Shown: one piece after another, positions 22,201 through 33,681 of the stretch
How the letters are laid out: every line of letters begins with the position of its first letter
How positions within the stretch are numbered: the first letter of the stretch is position 1
Assembly (NCBI GenBank): GCA_950097015.1
Contig: CATNEN010000007.1
Span: forward strand, 9,921,001-9,985,000
DNA from: Macrostomum hystrix
Lineage: Eukaryota > Platyhelminthes > Macrostomidae
DNA: 64,000 bases
Direction of reading: 5' to 3'
Program-made: the position numbers and the translations under genes
The notes under the pieces: model-generated
Database searches by the model: none
Seen by the model: the letters and a program-made list of their open reading frames with translations, nothing else
Told to the model about the DNA's origin: nothing

Positions 22201-23730
22201 TCGGAAAATTTATTAAAGGCAGATTTTCACGGAAAATGCACTGCGAGAAAAGAACTTTTCATGTTTCTCCCATTAAAATGTTTATAATTTTTATTGGAAG
22301 CAAATCCAATGCTGTTCTTTTAATATATCTAGCAGAACATGTTGCTTAACTGCATTTTAGATACTCGTAGCTTCGTTTATGAATAATTGATCTTCATATT
22401 ATTAGTTTTTATAAGCCAGTGACTAGACCTATAAACTTCAATTGAAATGAATGCAGTTTTAATTTTAAATTTATTTTTTTAATTAGGGCTTACCTACAAG
22501 CTATCTTACTTTGGCTATTGACCTATATATTGTATTATTTATGCATTCTAAATGAGGTAGGCCTAGTTCTAAAGCATAGGACAAGCTTGTTTAATGCCTA
22601 CACTTTAAATAAATTGTTGGTATTTTTATGGACAACAATTTTTTTATAAGTTTATAAAGAAAGGCCTAATGATGTAAGTAGGCCCTAGTCTTTATAACAA
22701 TCCATAGTCACAGACAGTGCCAATAACTCTTAAATAAGGTAAGGTTGTGTGCTTCAAGAGGTGCAAGAAAATGAAAAAAATAACTTAATGTATCAATAAA
22801 TCAATAAATCAACATAAATAACTTCTAATAAAATCCCAATGTATTTTTGTCCATAAGGGTCCCTTGTATATTATCTTCTTGCACACAACTAAATTAAAAA
22901 AGAAAGATAATAAACATCCACTATACTGTCCAATGGGTAGATCAAGGGCATAATGTTAGGATACAAGTATCTTGAGCAAATAGCCTATGTATATCACACT
23001 AAAAGTGAGGAACAAACCTCTTGCTGGCAGACCAAAGCCAGTTTTGGGCTTGTTTACCTTTGTCAGTCAGCCATAGGCCTAGCCATATGTAGTCCTCTCC
23101 CACCACCCTTAGTGTGCACAGAAGTCTCTTTGAACATTGCCATTTTATGGCAATACTTTTTAGTGTCATGTGAGAGCTTTGCAGCCAAGTCCTTGCTTTT
23201 CTACTGTTGCCAGTAGTCTGAATTTTGTTATAGTACATTGATCCTCTTGGAAGTTAATGTAAATAATTTTTAGTTTTTGACAGAAAGTGCTATGAACATT
23301 GTGCTATTATTAAAATACATTGATAATCATGTTACTATTCCCATTAGCAAAAAATGTAAAGAATTGTATATAAAAGTTAATAAAAATATCATATAGTTTG
23401 TAATTTTGTAAAAAATAATTTGATAGCTACCTTCTGCCTCTAGAATAACCACAACCTATTACTTTTACTATTACCCTAGCCTGTGTGAATCATTGATATG
23501 AGTGTAAACAGTTCACTGGCCATTTTTTACTTGTCTGTAGTAGGACAAAGACCAAGATATAGATTACTGATTGCATGATAAAGTTATAATTGCATTGTGC
23601 AATAAAGAAATTCAATTATGCTTTATTCCTTAAAAACAGACTCTTGCTACCCTAGCAGAGTACAAAGTGGTAGTATTTATACTAAGTTTTGCCAAAACTC
23701 CCAGAAAATAGCAGTTAGGCATTTACTTTC
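22201..23730. other. AT-rich intergenic region upstream of the AP endonuclease gene
   Basis: Simple A/T-rich DNA with no coding signal. It should contain the APEX1 promoter. Confidence 0.45.
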
Positions 23731-23743
23731 AGCTGAGCCAGCC

Positions 23744-25711
23744 ATGCCGCCGAAGAAGCGACAGTCGACATCTTCAAAAGCTGGTGCTGGCGGCAAGCGG
23801 GCAAAGCTAGAGGAGGCGGCAGCCCCAGCCAGCAGTGCAGCGGATGCAGAGCCAGCCAGTCCAACTGTGGCAAAGGCCAAAAAGTTGACCAAAGCTGCAG
23901 CCAAAGCCAAGGCGCCCAGTGGAAAGACTGCGGCATCTCCCGCGCCCGCAGCTGCCGCTGCCGAAGCAGCTCCTGATCCATCTAGCTCTCTGGAATACCC
24001 CGCCGCTAAGGACGCCGAGGGCCGGCCCTGGAGCCTCAAGCTGGCCTCGTGGAACATCAACGGCCTGCGAGCCTGGATCAAATCAAACGGCTACCGATAC
24101 GTGACTGAGGAGTCGCCATTCATCATTGGCGTGCAGGTGGGTGGGCGTCTTGTCATTTCGCAATGTTTTGCTGTTTAGGTTGCGGCAAAAATTATCCCAG
24201 GGTTAATTTAATTACTTTTTAAAGTTTAAAAGTAAGACAAGAAAAGTCATAAACTTAATCCTGCCTCCCCAATCGATAATCCCACCTTTGATCCTAACTC
24301 CATAAATCGATAATCCCAACCTTTGATCCTGACTCCCCAAATCGATGATCCCAACCTTTGATCACAACTCCCCTAATCGATGATCCCAACCTTGGATCAT
24401 GACTCCCCAAATCGATGATCCCAACCTTGGATCATGACTCCCCAAATCGATAATCCAAACCTTTGAGCACGACTCCCCTAATCGATAATCCTAACCTTTG
24501 ATCATGACTCCTCAAATTGTAATCCTCTTTTGTACTTCCATTCTCCCATTCGAATCCAGGAGATCAAGTGCCCGGCTAGCAAGGTCCCCCCGGAGGCCAG
24601 CGTCCCCGGCTACCACTGCGTGTTCAGCTCGGCAGACAAGGACGGCTACGCGGGCACCGGTATCTACAGCCGTGAGAAGCCGCTGTCCGTCAAGGAGGGA
24701 ATCGGCGCCGACAAGCACGACAGCGAGGGCCGGGTGATCACCGCCGAGTTCGAAAAGTTCTACTTCGTGACGGCCTACGTGCCAAACAGCGGGCGGCAGC
24801 TGGCCCGCCTGAAGTACCGCGTCTCCGAGTGGGACCGCGACTTCGCCGCCTACCTTCGCAGCCTGGACGCTATCAAGCCCGTGATTGTGTGCGGGGATCT
24901 CAATGTGGCCCACCTGGACATCGACCTGGCTAATCCCAAGGGCAATCAGCGCACAGCCGGTCAGTTGCTTCGGCATATTCTGTGTTGTAGCAGCCCTACT
25001 GACACTTTTGTGGGCTTTGTGGGATAAAACAGCGATTTTTAGGGGTAGCGGCAGAGCGGGTGAATTTTTCGCCTCTCGCACCAAGCTGCCTAAGCTCGAT
25101 TCCGCGGCGAGGCCAAATTCATTTATCGTGCAATTTACGCCCTTGAGTGCTAAACTCGAAGGCACAGGTAAAGTGTAAAGATTTGCCATTTGCCTGCAGC
25201 CCTCCTGCAATTATTATTTCTTATTTTTTAAGTGTGATTTTAGGCATGAGCAGAATTTTTTCCTTTTAAGTTTTTTTCACTGTTTCTTTGGGGTTTTAGG
25301 GTGCGTCAGAACAGATAATTTCCCGAAAAATCTATTAGTGATCACTATTTGGTATATTTTGGGATCAGGAAATATAATTTGGACTGCTGTATACCTATGC
25401 ACTCACGAGAGTACTCTAAGCAGACACCCGCCCGCCGTGCCTCAGGCTTCACGAAGGAGGAGCGGGACAGTTTCTCCTCCATGCTGACTGAACTGGGCCT
25501 GGTGGACTCGTTCCGGCTGAAGCACCCGGACCAGACTGGCGCCTACACCTTCTGGTCCTACATGCGCAACGCCAGGGCTCAGAACATCGGCTGGCGCCTG
25601 GACTACTTCCTGGTGTCTAAAAGGCTGGCCGACCGAGTCTGCGACAGCCTCATCCGGTCCAGCGTGATGGGCAGCGACCACTGCCCCATTGTGCTGCTGC
25701 TCAGTCAGTGA
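23744..25711 (+). CDS. APEX1: AP endonuclease 1 (APEX1/exonuclease III family), three exons
   Basis: Cleaves the DNA backbone 5' to abasic sites in nuclear base excision repair. Exons 23744-24136, 24560-24959 and 25446-25711 join in phase to 1059 bp, 352 residues. Residues 1-100 are a Lys/Ala/Pro-rich tail with a basic MPPKKRQ start that looks like a nuclear signal. The catalytic domain follows with all expected sites: LASWNINGLRAW (metal-binding Asn), QEIK (catalytic Glu, split from exon 1 by the first intron), VTAYVPN (Tyr), CGDLNVAH (Asp and Asn), GWRLDYFLVS (Asp) and MGSDHCPI (His). The ATG was chosen because a strong 3' splice site (TTTACTTTCAG) lies only 11 nt upstream, as in spliced-leader genes. 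The open frames past 24136 and past 24959 are intron read-through. Confidence 0.96.
24262..24525. repeat. minisatellite, ~34-35 bp unit, ~7 copies, in APEX1 intron 1
   Basis: AATCGATAATCCCAACCTTT followed by GATCCTGACTCCCC repeats about seven times. The array ends about 35 bp before the exon 2 acceptor at 24559. Confidence 0.93.
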
Positions 25712-26326
25712 GCCAGGGCTCGAATCTCTCGTCTGTGCCATCGAGGCTCGACTAATAAGATTACGAGGCAGTTACACTCTAAGGTGGCAGGCATAGTTAA
25801 TCGTGCCGGTTATTTTCTTAAGTGCAACAATTACTAGAACTATTTTTTAACTATGCAGCACATGTACGAACTGTTTTTCTACTCTTGTGTGTGTATATTT
25901 TTCCCTAGCGACGAATTTACAAACAGCCACTGCTTGTTTCTTGAATTCCACGTTTTCGTACGAAAATTAACTGCTCCAATGTTTTCTCTGTAACGAGAAA
26001 GAAACTTTTTCAACCGCAACCCTACTGAAGTTTACTGTATACAATGCTTTTCCCGGTCGCAGTCTTTTTTTCCACTTTATTATAGTCGTTCGTTTTTAAC
26101 CTTCCAAGCTACGTTTGGCTTGAGCCGAAACTACGGCTGCGAATCAAGGATCAAAATATAACATTTAAAATGTATTTTTCCATCCGAATTTGCTTTACTA
26201 GCAAAGTCTATGAAGTTTACATGTCCAATTGTCCATACTACTGTTCAGATAGTAGCACGGTAGGAACATTTGCAGCGAACAAATGCCTTTAATACGGTCC
26301 AGCATTTTGTCTGACTCTGATTTCAG
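25712..26326. other. short intergenic spacer
   Basis: AT-rich, no coding signal. It should hold the APEX1 3' UTR and the promoter of the next plus-strand gene. No clear polyadenylation signal was found. Confidence 0.4.
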
Positions 26327-27520
26327 TTCGCAGCATCCGCATCTGTTTGTCGCTGGCTTCTGCGCCGCAGTCCCCGGATTGTTTTTGCCAGCAGCAGTTC
26401 GCCTTGCCTCGCCGTTTGCTTCTCCGCGCCTCGCGCCGGCCTGGCCAACATCCGGTCTGGCCGTCACCTGGAGCACGTGCTGTACCCGCAGCGCCTGCGG
26501 CCCAAGCGTCAGGACCAACAGAAGCTGCCGCGGGCGCCATCCAACCTGGTGACTCGCGAGGACCTCGAGGCCGCCTGGTCCTGGAAGGCCGAGGGCGGCG
26601 ACTCGGACGCTGCGGCTCAGCTCATCCTCAGCGTCGACTGCCGCGCCATGGACTCGGAGGATCTGGCGCTCAGTCTGCGCGCAGTTGCCTCTCCGTATCG
26701 GGCGCGCCACCTCGGCGCTGTCGGGGAGGCCAAGCTGGCTGTCCTGCGCGCAGATCCACGGCTGACGCTGCTGGAGTGCGCGGCCGCGGCGCGAGCTCGG
26801 CACCTCGGACCTTCGCAGCTGTGCCGCCTCGTCTGCGATGTCTGCGTGGCACTCCGCGCCGACCCGCGCATCTCCGCCGCTCTGCTGGCGCTGCTAAATT
26901 CGGCGGCGAACGACCTGCCGCTTGAGCGCCTGCTGGAGACGCTGTGGCGCCTCGAACGCGCGCCGCCACCCGGCCCCGAGCTGGCGCTTTTTCGGCGCCA
27001 GACGCTGACACACCTGCGCGCCCGCCTTCACGAGCTGGACGGCAGCCCAACGCCAAATTGCGCGGCCGCCTCTCGTGCGGCCCTCCTGTTCTCTGGCGAG
27101 CTGGAGCCGGGTGATTCAGCGCGGCTTCTGACGGCGGCGCGGCGTGGCGCGGCCCAGACCTCTGCCCTGGATCCCGCTCGCGTCGGCGACTCGGTCTTCG
27201 CCTGGCGACCCCTCCTGGCCTGGTCGCTGCCCCCGGCCTGCCGACACCTGAGCGAGTGCGCTGACGGAATGTTTGAGCTAGGCGCCGACGACCTTGACGG
27301 CCTGCTGTGCGCGCTGGAGGCCCTGCTGGGCGCCTTGGCTGAACCTCCGGCCAGCGATGAGCAGCCAATCGGCGAGCTGCTGGCCGACCTGTGCGAGCTG
27401 GGGCCGCGCGTGCTGGCCCGCCTGCCGGAGACGGCCCGGCCAGATGATTTGACCGCCAAGTTTCACGAGCTGCGTCGGCGACTGCTGCCGCTGAGCCTTG
27501 CGCCTCCCGAGCCGGTTTGA
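26327..27520 (+). CDS. unidentified Leu/Ala/Arg-rich helical protein, 5' end uncertain
   Basis: A long GC-rich open frame follows a strong 3' splice site (CTGACTCTGATTTCAG at 26326) and ends at a TGA at 27518-27520, with AATAAA at 27615. About 397 residues are open from the splice site, but the first in-frame ATG is at 26648, so the start codon is probably in an unseen upstream exon. The first ~50 residues are rich in Arg, Ser and Ala with few acidic residues, which would fit a mitochondrial presequence. The rest is a run of amphipathic Leu-rich helices (LEDLEA..., LLALLNSAAND, RLLETLWRLERAPPPG), like alpha-helical repeat proteins. A FASTKD- or MTERF-like organelle RNA protein is possible but no signature is visible. 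Confidence 0.65.
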   Translation, partial: FAASASVCRWLLRRSPRIVFASSSSPCLAVCFSAPRAGLANIRSGRHLEHVLYPQRLRPKRQDQQKLPRAPSNLVTREDLEAAWSWKAEGGDSDAAAQLILSVDCRAMDSEDLALSLRAVASPYRARHLGAVGEAKLAVLRADPRLTLLECAAAARARHLGPSQLCRLVCDVCVALRADPRISAALLALLNSAANDLPLERLLETLWRLERAPPPGPELALFRRQTLTHLRARLHELDGSPTPNCAAASRAALLFSGELEPGDSARLLTAARRGAAQTSALDPARVGDSVFAWRPLLAWSLPPACRHLSECADGMFELGADDLDGLLCALEALLGALAEPPASDEQPIGELLADLCELGPRVLARLPETARPDDLTAKFHELRRRLLPLSLAPPEPV

Positions 27521-28372
27521 AAGTGCTTCATATTTGTGTTTCTGCCCGCCTCAGGTCGGGTTTTGTGAGCTTGTCACATGCAGTCTTTCCTATTGCTTTA
27601 TATGACTGTTCGGAAATAAATAAATGAAAGCAAATACAGTGCTGTGCTGCAGTTCGATGCAGCCAAGGCCTGTGGCGTGCATCGTGCATTTACCTGCGCT
27701 GAAAAATTTACGGCTATTAATATGTCGTGTCTTCTTCATATCTTTTCTCTTCGGAATATCAATTTTTGTGATAGCTCCTAGGATTATCACCTAAGTCAAC
27801 ATCCCGTCCACCCCTCTGACTCCCGAGTCACTAGACTGTGAGGTACACGTTTTTGTGAAGATTTAACGTCCAATGCCTGCGTGGCTTAGAACAGCTATTT
27901 CTATTCATATGCGGCTGATTTTACCGCCTTGTTATTCGTCTAGTCTGTGCAATATTAACAGACGCCGAGCACAAGAATTAATCCCTAACCCTTACCTCTA
28001 TTCCCTACTCTCTGCCAGTTGCCCTTCATACTTTACCTCTAACTTTGAGGCTTGAGACACCTCAGCGTTTCAAATCTAACAGGACCAAAAACTGGACATC
28101 TCATCGATTAAAGATTCTAACAACCGATATTCGAATTCGTATTCCTTTCAATAGGACTGATCCTCACCTTGAGCTCCGGCTCCAGCCTTCGCAGACTCCA
28201 CCAAGATAAGTCCAATCTTATTCTTGTCTTCCAACAATATCCTTACTGTTTTAACATCTCTGTACGAAAAGAAATATAACATCCTAGTTGACGAGACTGA
28301 CATCTGGAAAACTGTCGATCAGGCTTCCTGTCTCCATCTTCGATTATACGAGAGATAGCCAGATTTCAACTG
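27521..28372. other. intergenic spacer with one isolated minisatellite-like unit
   Basis: No gene was seen. At about 27811-27840 the string CTCTGACTCCCGAGTCACTA is a single diverged copy of the 32-bp unit that forms the array starting at 28373. Confidence 0.5.
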
Positions 28373-29042
28373 CTCATCCCCCTGACACTCGAATCACTAG
28401 AATGCTCACCCCCCCTGACCCTCGAGTCACTAGATTGCTCATCCCCCTGACACCCGAGTCACTAGATTGCTCATCCCCCTGACACCCGAGTCACTAGATT
28501 GCTCATCCCCCTGACCCTCGAGTCACTAGATTGCTCATCCCCCTGACCCTCGAGTCACTAGATTGCTCATCCCCCTGAGCCTCGAGTCACTAGATTGCTC
28601 ATCCCCCTGAGCCTCGAGTCACTAGATTGCTCATCCCACTGACACCCGAGTCACTAGATTGCTCACCTCCCTGACACCCGAGTCACTAGATTGCTCATCC
28701 CCCTGAGCCCCGAGTCAATAGATTGCTCATCCCACTGACACCCGAGTCACTAGATTGCTCATCCCCCTGAGCCTCGAGTCACTAGATTGCTCATCCCCCT
28801 GAGCCTCGAGTCACTAGATTGCTCATCCCCCTGACCCTCGAGTCACTAGATTGCTCATCCCCCTGACCCTCGAGTCACTAGATTGCTCATCCCCCTGACC
28901 CTCGAGTCACTAGATTGCTCATCCCCCTGACACCCGAGTCGCTAGATTGCTCATCCCCCTGACCCTCGAGTCACTAGATTGCTCATCCCCCTGACACCCG
29001 AGTCGCTAGATTGCTCATCCCCCTGGGCCCCGAGTCACCAAG
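28373..29042. repeat. minisatellite, 32-bp unit, ~21 copies
   Basis: The unit CGAGTCACTAGATTGCTCAT plus CCCCCTGACCCT repeats with variants (GACACC, GAGCCT, GGGCCC). It ends about 75 bp before the splice acceptor upstream of the CPTP start codon. Confidence 0.97.
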
Positions 29043-29144
29043 CTCGAGTTAGGACCAACTTAATAAGCACATAACTAACTGTAAACATTACAAAGCCAAG
29101 TTTTTCCTGCCTTTCAGTCACCAGACTAGCCTGAACATCTCACA

Positions 29145-29837
29145 ATGTCAGCTGAACCAATCATTGTTGAGCAGTCCAAGCCGCCACTGCCTGACAGCAT
29201 CCAGTCCAATGAGCAGCAGTCGCAGTCATTCTCACTGCGCCAGCTCACAGACAGTTTCGACCGATGCCGCGGCCAGCCAGATCTCGACCTCGCCGCCTAC
29301 GCTGAGGGCTACGATCAGCTGCTGCACTTTTTGCGCAGCCTGAACAAGGCGTTCTACTTCGTGGTGCAGGACGTGGACTCCAAGCTGCGCATCCTGCGCC
29401 TCCGCTTGTCCGGCCCTGAAGGCGCCAACTTCGCCAGCATTGGCGGCATGCTGCAGTTCGAGGCCGCCGCTAACTTCGCCGGCAAGGAGAACGGCTCGCG
29501 CACCCTGCTGCGCCTGCACCGGGCGCTCATCTTCCTGGTGCTGCTGCTGGAGCGCCTGGTCAGCGCCCCGCCTGACAGGGCCATCTCCGGCATTGCTGGC
29601 GAGTCCTACAACGAGTCCCTGGCCAAGCACCACCCGTGGGCCGTTCGCAAGGCGGTGGGCCTGGCCCTCTACCTGCTGCCATCGCGCGAGCACCTGCTAG
29701 CCAGCATGGCCGAGCAGAACGCCTGCTCGCCTGACGAGGTTCGCCGCCTGGTCATGGAGTCCGCGCCCTGCCTGCGCGACGTCTATGACCGGACCCAGCG
29801 GCTGTACGAGGAGGCCGGAGCTCTGGAACTGCCCTGA
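29145..29837 (+). CDS. CPTP: ceramide-1-phosphate transfer protein (GLTP fold), single coding exon
   Basis: GLTP-fold proteins move sphingolipids between membranes in the cytosol. The CPTP branch carries ceramide-1-phosphate. The 230-residue product has the family hallmarks: the headgroup-binding D-x-x-x-K (DVDSKLRIL, about residues 77-85), the RTLLRLHRAL segment with conserved Arg (about 118-127), and SYNESLAKHHPWAVRKAV with the conserved His (about 154-171). The pattern and C-terminus (RLYEEAGALELP) are closer to CPTP than to GLTP proper. The first ~35 residues are a polar extension. A 3' splice site (CTGCCTTTCAG) lies 27 nt upstream of the ATG. No intron was seen in the coding region. Confidence 0.93.
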   Translation: MSAEPIIVEQSKPPLPDSIQSNEQQSQSFSLRQLTDSFDRCRGQPDLDLAAYAEGYDQLLHFLRSLNKAFYFVVQDVDSKLRILRLRLSGPEGANFASIGGMLQFEAAANFAGKENGSRTLLRLHRALIFLVLLLERLVSAPPDRAISGIAGESYNESLAKHHPWAVRKAVGLALYLLPSREHLLASMAEQNACSPDEVRRLVMESAPCLRDVYDRTQRLYEEAGALELP

Positions 29838-30818
29838 GCCGGCATTTCTAAATCAACAAAATGATAAACCCGGTTGAGATTGACTACTACTATGAGTAGA
29901 GCAGGCGAATGCAAAGGAAATTCAATTAATAACACATGCAATATAGGCAATTCTTGGAAGTTAATTCCTGATTCATAAATTTTCATTCAATTCCGGATTT
30001 ACATTGACCTGTGTCAAATTTTGTTTTATAATATTCCACCTCAATCTTTAAATTTCTTGTTTGGTCATGGAACAAGCATCAAATTTCAGATATAGCTCGT
30101 AATTACCTGTTCATCTTGAGCCACTTTATACTTTCGAATTCCTTACAACTTGCATCCAAACCCAGATAAATTTCTTTTATTGTCTTTCCGATCAAATCTT
30201 AGTTGTTTGGTTGTTCTTGTGGCATTTTGTATTTTGATTTTACCGGGTAATTTGCCGCATATGCTACTCGCGCTTTGTGCAGTAGCGCACCAGGCGCATG
30301 GTTAGTACTGTTTCCGATTGATATCTCGCCCGCCTCGTCTAGTTATGGATAGTAATCGCCCTCAGTATCGCCATAACTCGCCTAGTTGTCAAATTATCTC
30401 TGCCTCACCCACCCAGTTAAATGTGTCTGCATGACAGAAACTGTTACGAGTATACACCTTTAAAATTTTTTTGTGCTTCAAATTTAGTGTTTTAACTCGA
30501 TTGCTGCTTTAAAACACAATTTCTGCTCAATATGCCGAATAGGATCGATTAACTTGACTTCCATAGTCAGTTGTAGCTGTAGATAGCTGTAGTTGTAGTT
30601 GTAGTTGTATGGTTAGATTCATCGGACTCATGACTTGGAAGTCAGGGGTTCAGTTCACCCAGCTGTTAAAAGAGTACCCAGCATTAGCTGGGGTATTTGA
30701 GTGCAGGGTGTGGTTCCTTCCTGGTCCATGGACTGAGGAAGGGTTAGAGTTAGCGTAATTGCATAAATATGTTAGTCCAGAACCTGTGCAGACTCCGGGC
30801 TTGCCCTGCGCATTGCAG
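29838..30818. other. AT-rich spacer upstream of SUPT7L-like gene, with possible tRNA-like SINE
   Basis: Around 30610-30745 a string with GGGGTTCAGTTCACCC (B-box-like) preceded by GGTTAGATTCATCGG (A-box-like) suggests a tRNA-derived SINE. The upstream coding exon of the next gene may also be here but I could not define it. Confidence 0.35.
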
Positions 30819-32501
30819 GCACGGCAGCCCGCGGCCAGCGATCCCTGGGCCAGCAGTTGCTTCGGCGAAGACGAGGAGCCGCCAACTGGCGCTGCCTCGC
30901 CAGACGCCGAGGACTACCTGCTACCAAGGCAGGAGGTCGAGCGGCTCTGCGACTGCCGGCTGGACCCGCCTCCCGACGCCACGTCAGCTGCGGCTACGGC
31001 GGCTTCGGCCGCTTCTTCGAAGTCGACAACTGCGGCTGCGCTGCGGCGTCGGCATCGTCAGCTGGTGCGCGCCGACTCGCTGGTTCTGCGCGACCCTCAG
31101 GCGCGGCACGCCGTCGACATGCTGGCGGCCGTGCGGCGCCTTCGACAACTGCAGCGTCGACAACTGAAGCGGCGCCGACAGAGGCTGCTGTTACAGGTGC
31201 TTTTAATTAGCTATCCTAGCTATCCCTAACCTGTTAGATATTTGGTGTCCTTCCTGTTAGACACTCCCTAGCCTGTTAGATATTTGGTATCCTTCCTGTT
31301 AGACACTCCCTAGCCTGTTAGATATTTGGTGTCCTTCCTGTTAGACACTCCCTAGCCTGTTAGATATTTAGTGTCTTTCCTGTTAGGCACTCCCTAGCCT
31401 GTTAGATATTTGGTGTCCTTCCTGTTAGACACTCCCTAGCCTGTTAGATATTTGGTGTCCTTCCTGTTAGGCACTCCCTAGCCTGTTAGATATTTGGTGT
31501 CCTTCCTGTTAGACACTCCCTAGCCTGTTAGATATTTGGTGTCCTTCCTGTTAGACACTCCCTAGCCTGTTAGATATTTGGTGTCCTTCCTGTTAGACAC
31601 TCCCTAGCCGGTTAGATATTTGGTGTCCTTCCTGTTAGACACTCCCTAGCCGGTTAGATATTTAGTGTCCTTCCTGTTAGACACTCCCTAGCCGGTTAGA
31701 TATTTAGTGTCCTTCCTGTTAGACACTCCCTAGCCTGTTAGATATTTGGTGTCCTTCCAGGCCCAGACGGGAGCCGCTGCGCCTCCGCCGTCGCCGCCGG
31801 CGATCTCCCCTGAAGAGGCTGCCCGCCTGCGCGAGCTTCTCGCGGTGCCGGCACACACAACGGATCCGCGCGTGCCTCTGCTGCTGGGCGCCACCTCTGC
31901 CGAGGACTGCCACCGGCTGCTCCTGTGCAGCTCGTCAGCCACCGTGCTTCTAGCGGGCTTTGACAATGTCTCAGATGCTGCGCTGCGTGCGCTGGCGCAC
32001 TCGCTGGACTTGTTCCTGACGCAGGTTGGTGCAGACTAACAATGCCCGTTCGCTTTGATTGCTGCGGAATGCTCTGAGATGTCACATTCTTGGGAATCAA
32101 ATGCTGAGCCAAGATGCTCTGAATTGAATGAATGAGATTTCAGTTTTCAGTTCTCAGATGAGATTTCGCATTCGTCAGACCTGTTATTTGAGATCCTCTC
32201 TGCTCCCCTTCAGCTGTGCCAGCGCATCGCCGACCAGCCCAGAGTCAGCGACTATCCCGATGGTCTGCACAAGGCGCTGGCCGACTTCGGCATCACGGAG
32301 CCCTCCCAGCTGCGCCGCTGCTACGACCGACTCTTCACCGGTGGCCGGCGGCGGGCGCAGGACCGTCTGGCAGCCCTGCTCGGCCAGCTCGCCCCGCAGG
32401 TGCCTCCCGCCTTCGTCTCCGGAACCACTGCCGCCCTACCGGCTGCTGTCGACGTGAAAGTCGAAGCCAATGTTGTGGAGGCGTCCGGCGCCGTGGAGTA
32501 G
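30819..32501 (+). CDS. SUPT7L: SUPT7L-like SAGA subunit (STAF65-gamma), 5' exon(s) not found
   Basis: SUPT7L is a core subunit of the SAGA transcription coactivator with a histone-fold domain. Exons 30819-31196, 31761-32024 and 32214-32501 all join in phase 0 (CAG|GTGCTT, CCTTCCAG|GCC, ACGCAG|GTTGGT, CCTTCAG|CTG). The second and third encode a histone-fold-like segment: AEDCHRLLLCSSSATVLLAG, then VSDAALRALAHSLDLFLTQ joined to LCQRIAD, then YPDGLHKALADFGITEPSQL and RRCYDRLF. This follows the SUPT7L order (Cys-His/Arg-Leu-Leu, helix, F-P-D, helix, G-I, L-x-x-Y/F). A VKVEANV patch before the stop recalls the V-K-I-K-E-E-P of the human protein. The first exon is Ala- and Arg-rich low complexity with no credible start codon, so an upstream exon is expected. 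Assignment is by pattern and needs a profile search. Confidence 0.7.
31228..31758. repeat. minisatellite, 42-bp unit, ~12.5 copies, running into a 3' splice site
   Basis: GTTAGATATTTGGTGTCCTT then CCTGTTAGACACTCCCTAGCCT repeats through nearly all of the intron 31197-31760. The last partial unit (GTTAGATATTTGGTGTCCTT) continues directly into CCAG|GCC, so the polypyrimidine tract of the exon 2 acceptor is itself repeat sequence. Confidence 0.97.
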
Positions 32502-32637
32502 AGACGAGGATATTCGGGATGGCTGCTTTCACTCCCTCGGCGATTCCGTCATGAGAGCCATCGGAAACCGTTGCCTCTTAGTCGATTCTTTTGTACAGAC
32601 TGAACTCAAGTGAATGTGCTCTGCCATCCATTTCCAC

Positions 32638-33130
32638 TCCTAGATCCCCAGTTCGGTGTCCACTCCCAGATCCCAGTTCGGTGTCCACTCCCAGATCCCA
32701 GCTCGGTGTCCACTCCCTGATCCCCAGTTCGGTGTCCACTCCCAGATCCCAGTTCGGTGTCCACTCCCAGATCCCCAGTTCGGTGTCCACTCCCAGATCC
32801 CAGTTCGGTGTCCACTCCCAGATCCCAGTTCGGTGTCCACTCCCAGATCCCAGTTCGGTGTCCACTCTCAGATCCCAGTTCGGTGTCCACTCCCAGATCC
32901 CAGTTCGGTGTCCACTCCCAGATCCCAGTTCGGTGTCCACTCCCAGATCCCAGTTCGGTGTCCACTCCCAGATCCCCAGTTCGTTGTCCACTCCCAGATC
33001 CCAGTTCGGTGTCCACTCCCAGATCCCCAGTTCGGTGTCCACTCCCAGATCCCCAGTTCGTTGTCCACTCCCAGATCCCAGTTCGGTGTCCACTCCCAGA
33101 CCCCCAGTTCGGTGTCCACTCCCAGACCGT
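32638..33130. repeat. minisatellite, 25/26-bp unit, ~19 copies
   Basis: AGATCCCAGTTCGGTGTCCA plus CTCCC repeats just 135 bp after the SUPT7L-like stop codon, probably in or beyond its 3' UTR. Long open frames on both strands (up to 187 codons) are products of the repeat. Confidence 0.97.
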
Positions 33131-33681
33131 CAGTAGCCAGTTTAAATGTTCATTTTCAGCCTCTGCCATACTGAATCATAAGGTTAAATTCAATGGAAAT
33201 ATACCAACAGTTTAGAAAATCCAACCTATTGAGTTGGACAAAACGAATTGTTGAGTTGAGAGTTGTCTGTCATTCTGCACTTTTTAATTGGACTAATATA
33301 GTTCTCGCATGGCATGTGATGAGCTGACTAGATCAGCTTAGAAAATATTTAGTCATCATTCAATGCAGCAACCAGTGGGCAGCAGGAAACAAAACCTGAA
33401 CCAACCAGCTTTGGAAAGCAAACAAGACCAATCTGATGTGCGTCCTATAATTTTCTCATAAAAGCTCATGGCGAGTAACTCGAGTAATGGCGAGTAGCTG
33501 AGCAAGCCAGCGGGGCTGTGTCAACAATCAGGCCGATGCCAGTGAAGACAAATTTGCTTTTTAAGGTCTTTTTCGTAGGAGCGGGTTGATTTCTGGTTTA
33601 AAAAACCAAAGCCAAAAAGCCAATTTAAAAAACGCGCTGAGCTAAGGACCTAAACACAGGCGTTCTGTCTCTGTCCTGAGC
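33131..33681. other. spacer, no gene recognised
   Basis: AT-rich with no motif. It ends in a pyrimidine-rich stretch (GTTCTGTCTCTGTCCTGAG) directly before the next ATG, which may be a trans-splice acceptor region. Confidence 0.35.

Noticed and set aside
32578-33215. Six overlapping frames with GIWEWTPNW-like or PSSVSTPRSQ-like repeats
   Set aside because: 25/26-bp minisatellite after the SUPT7L-like stop; open on both strands by composition.
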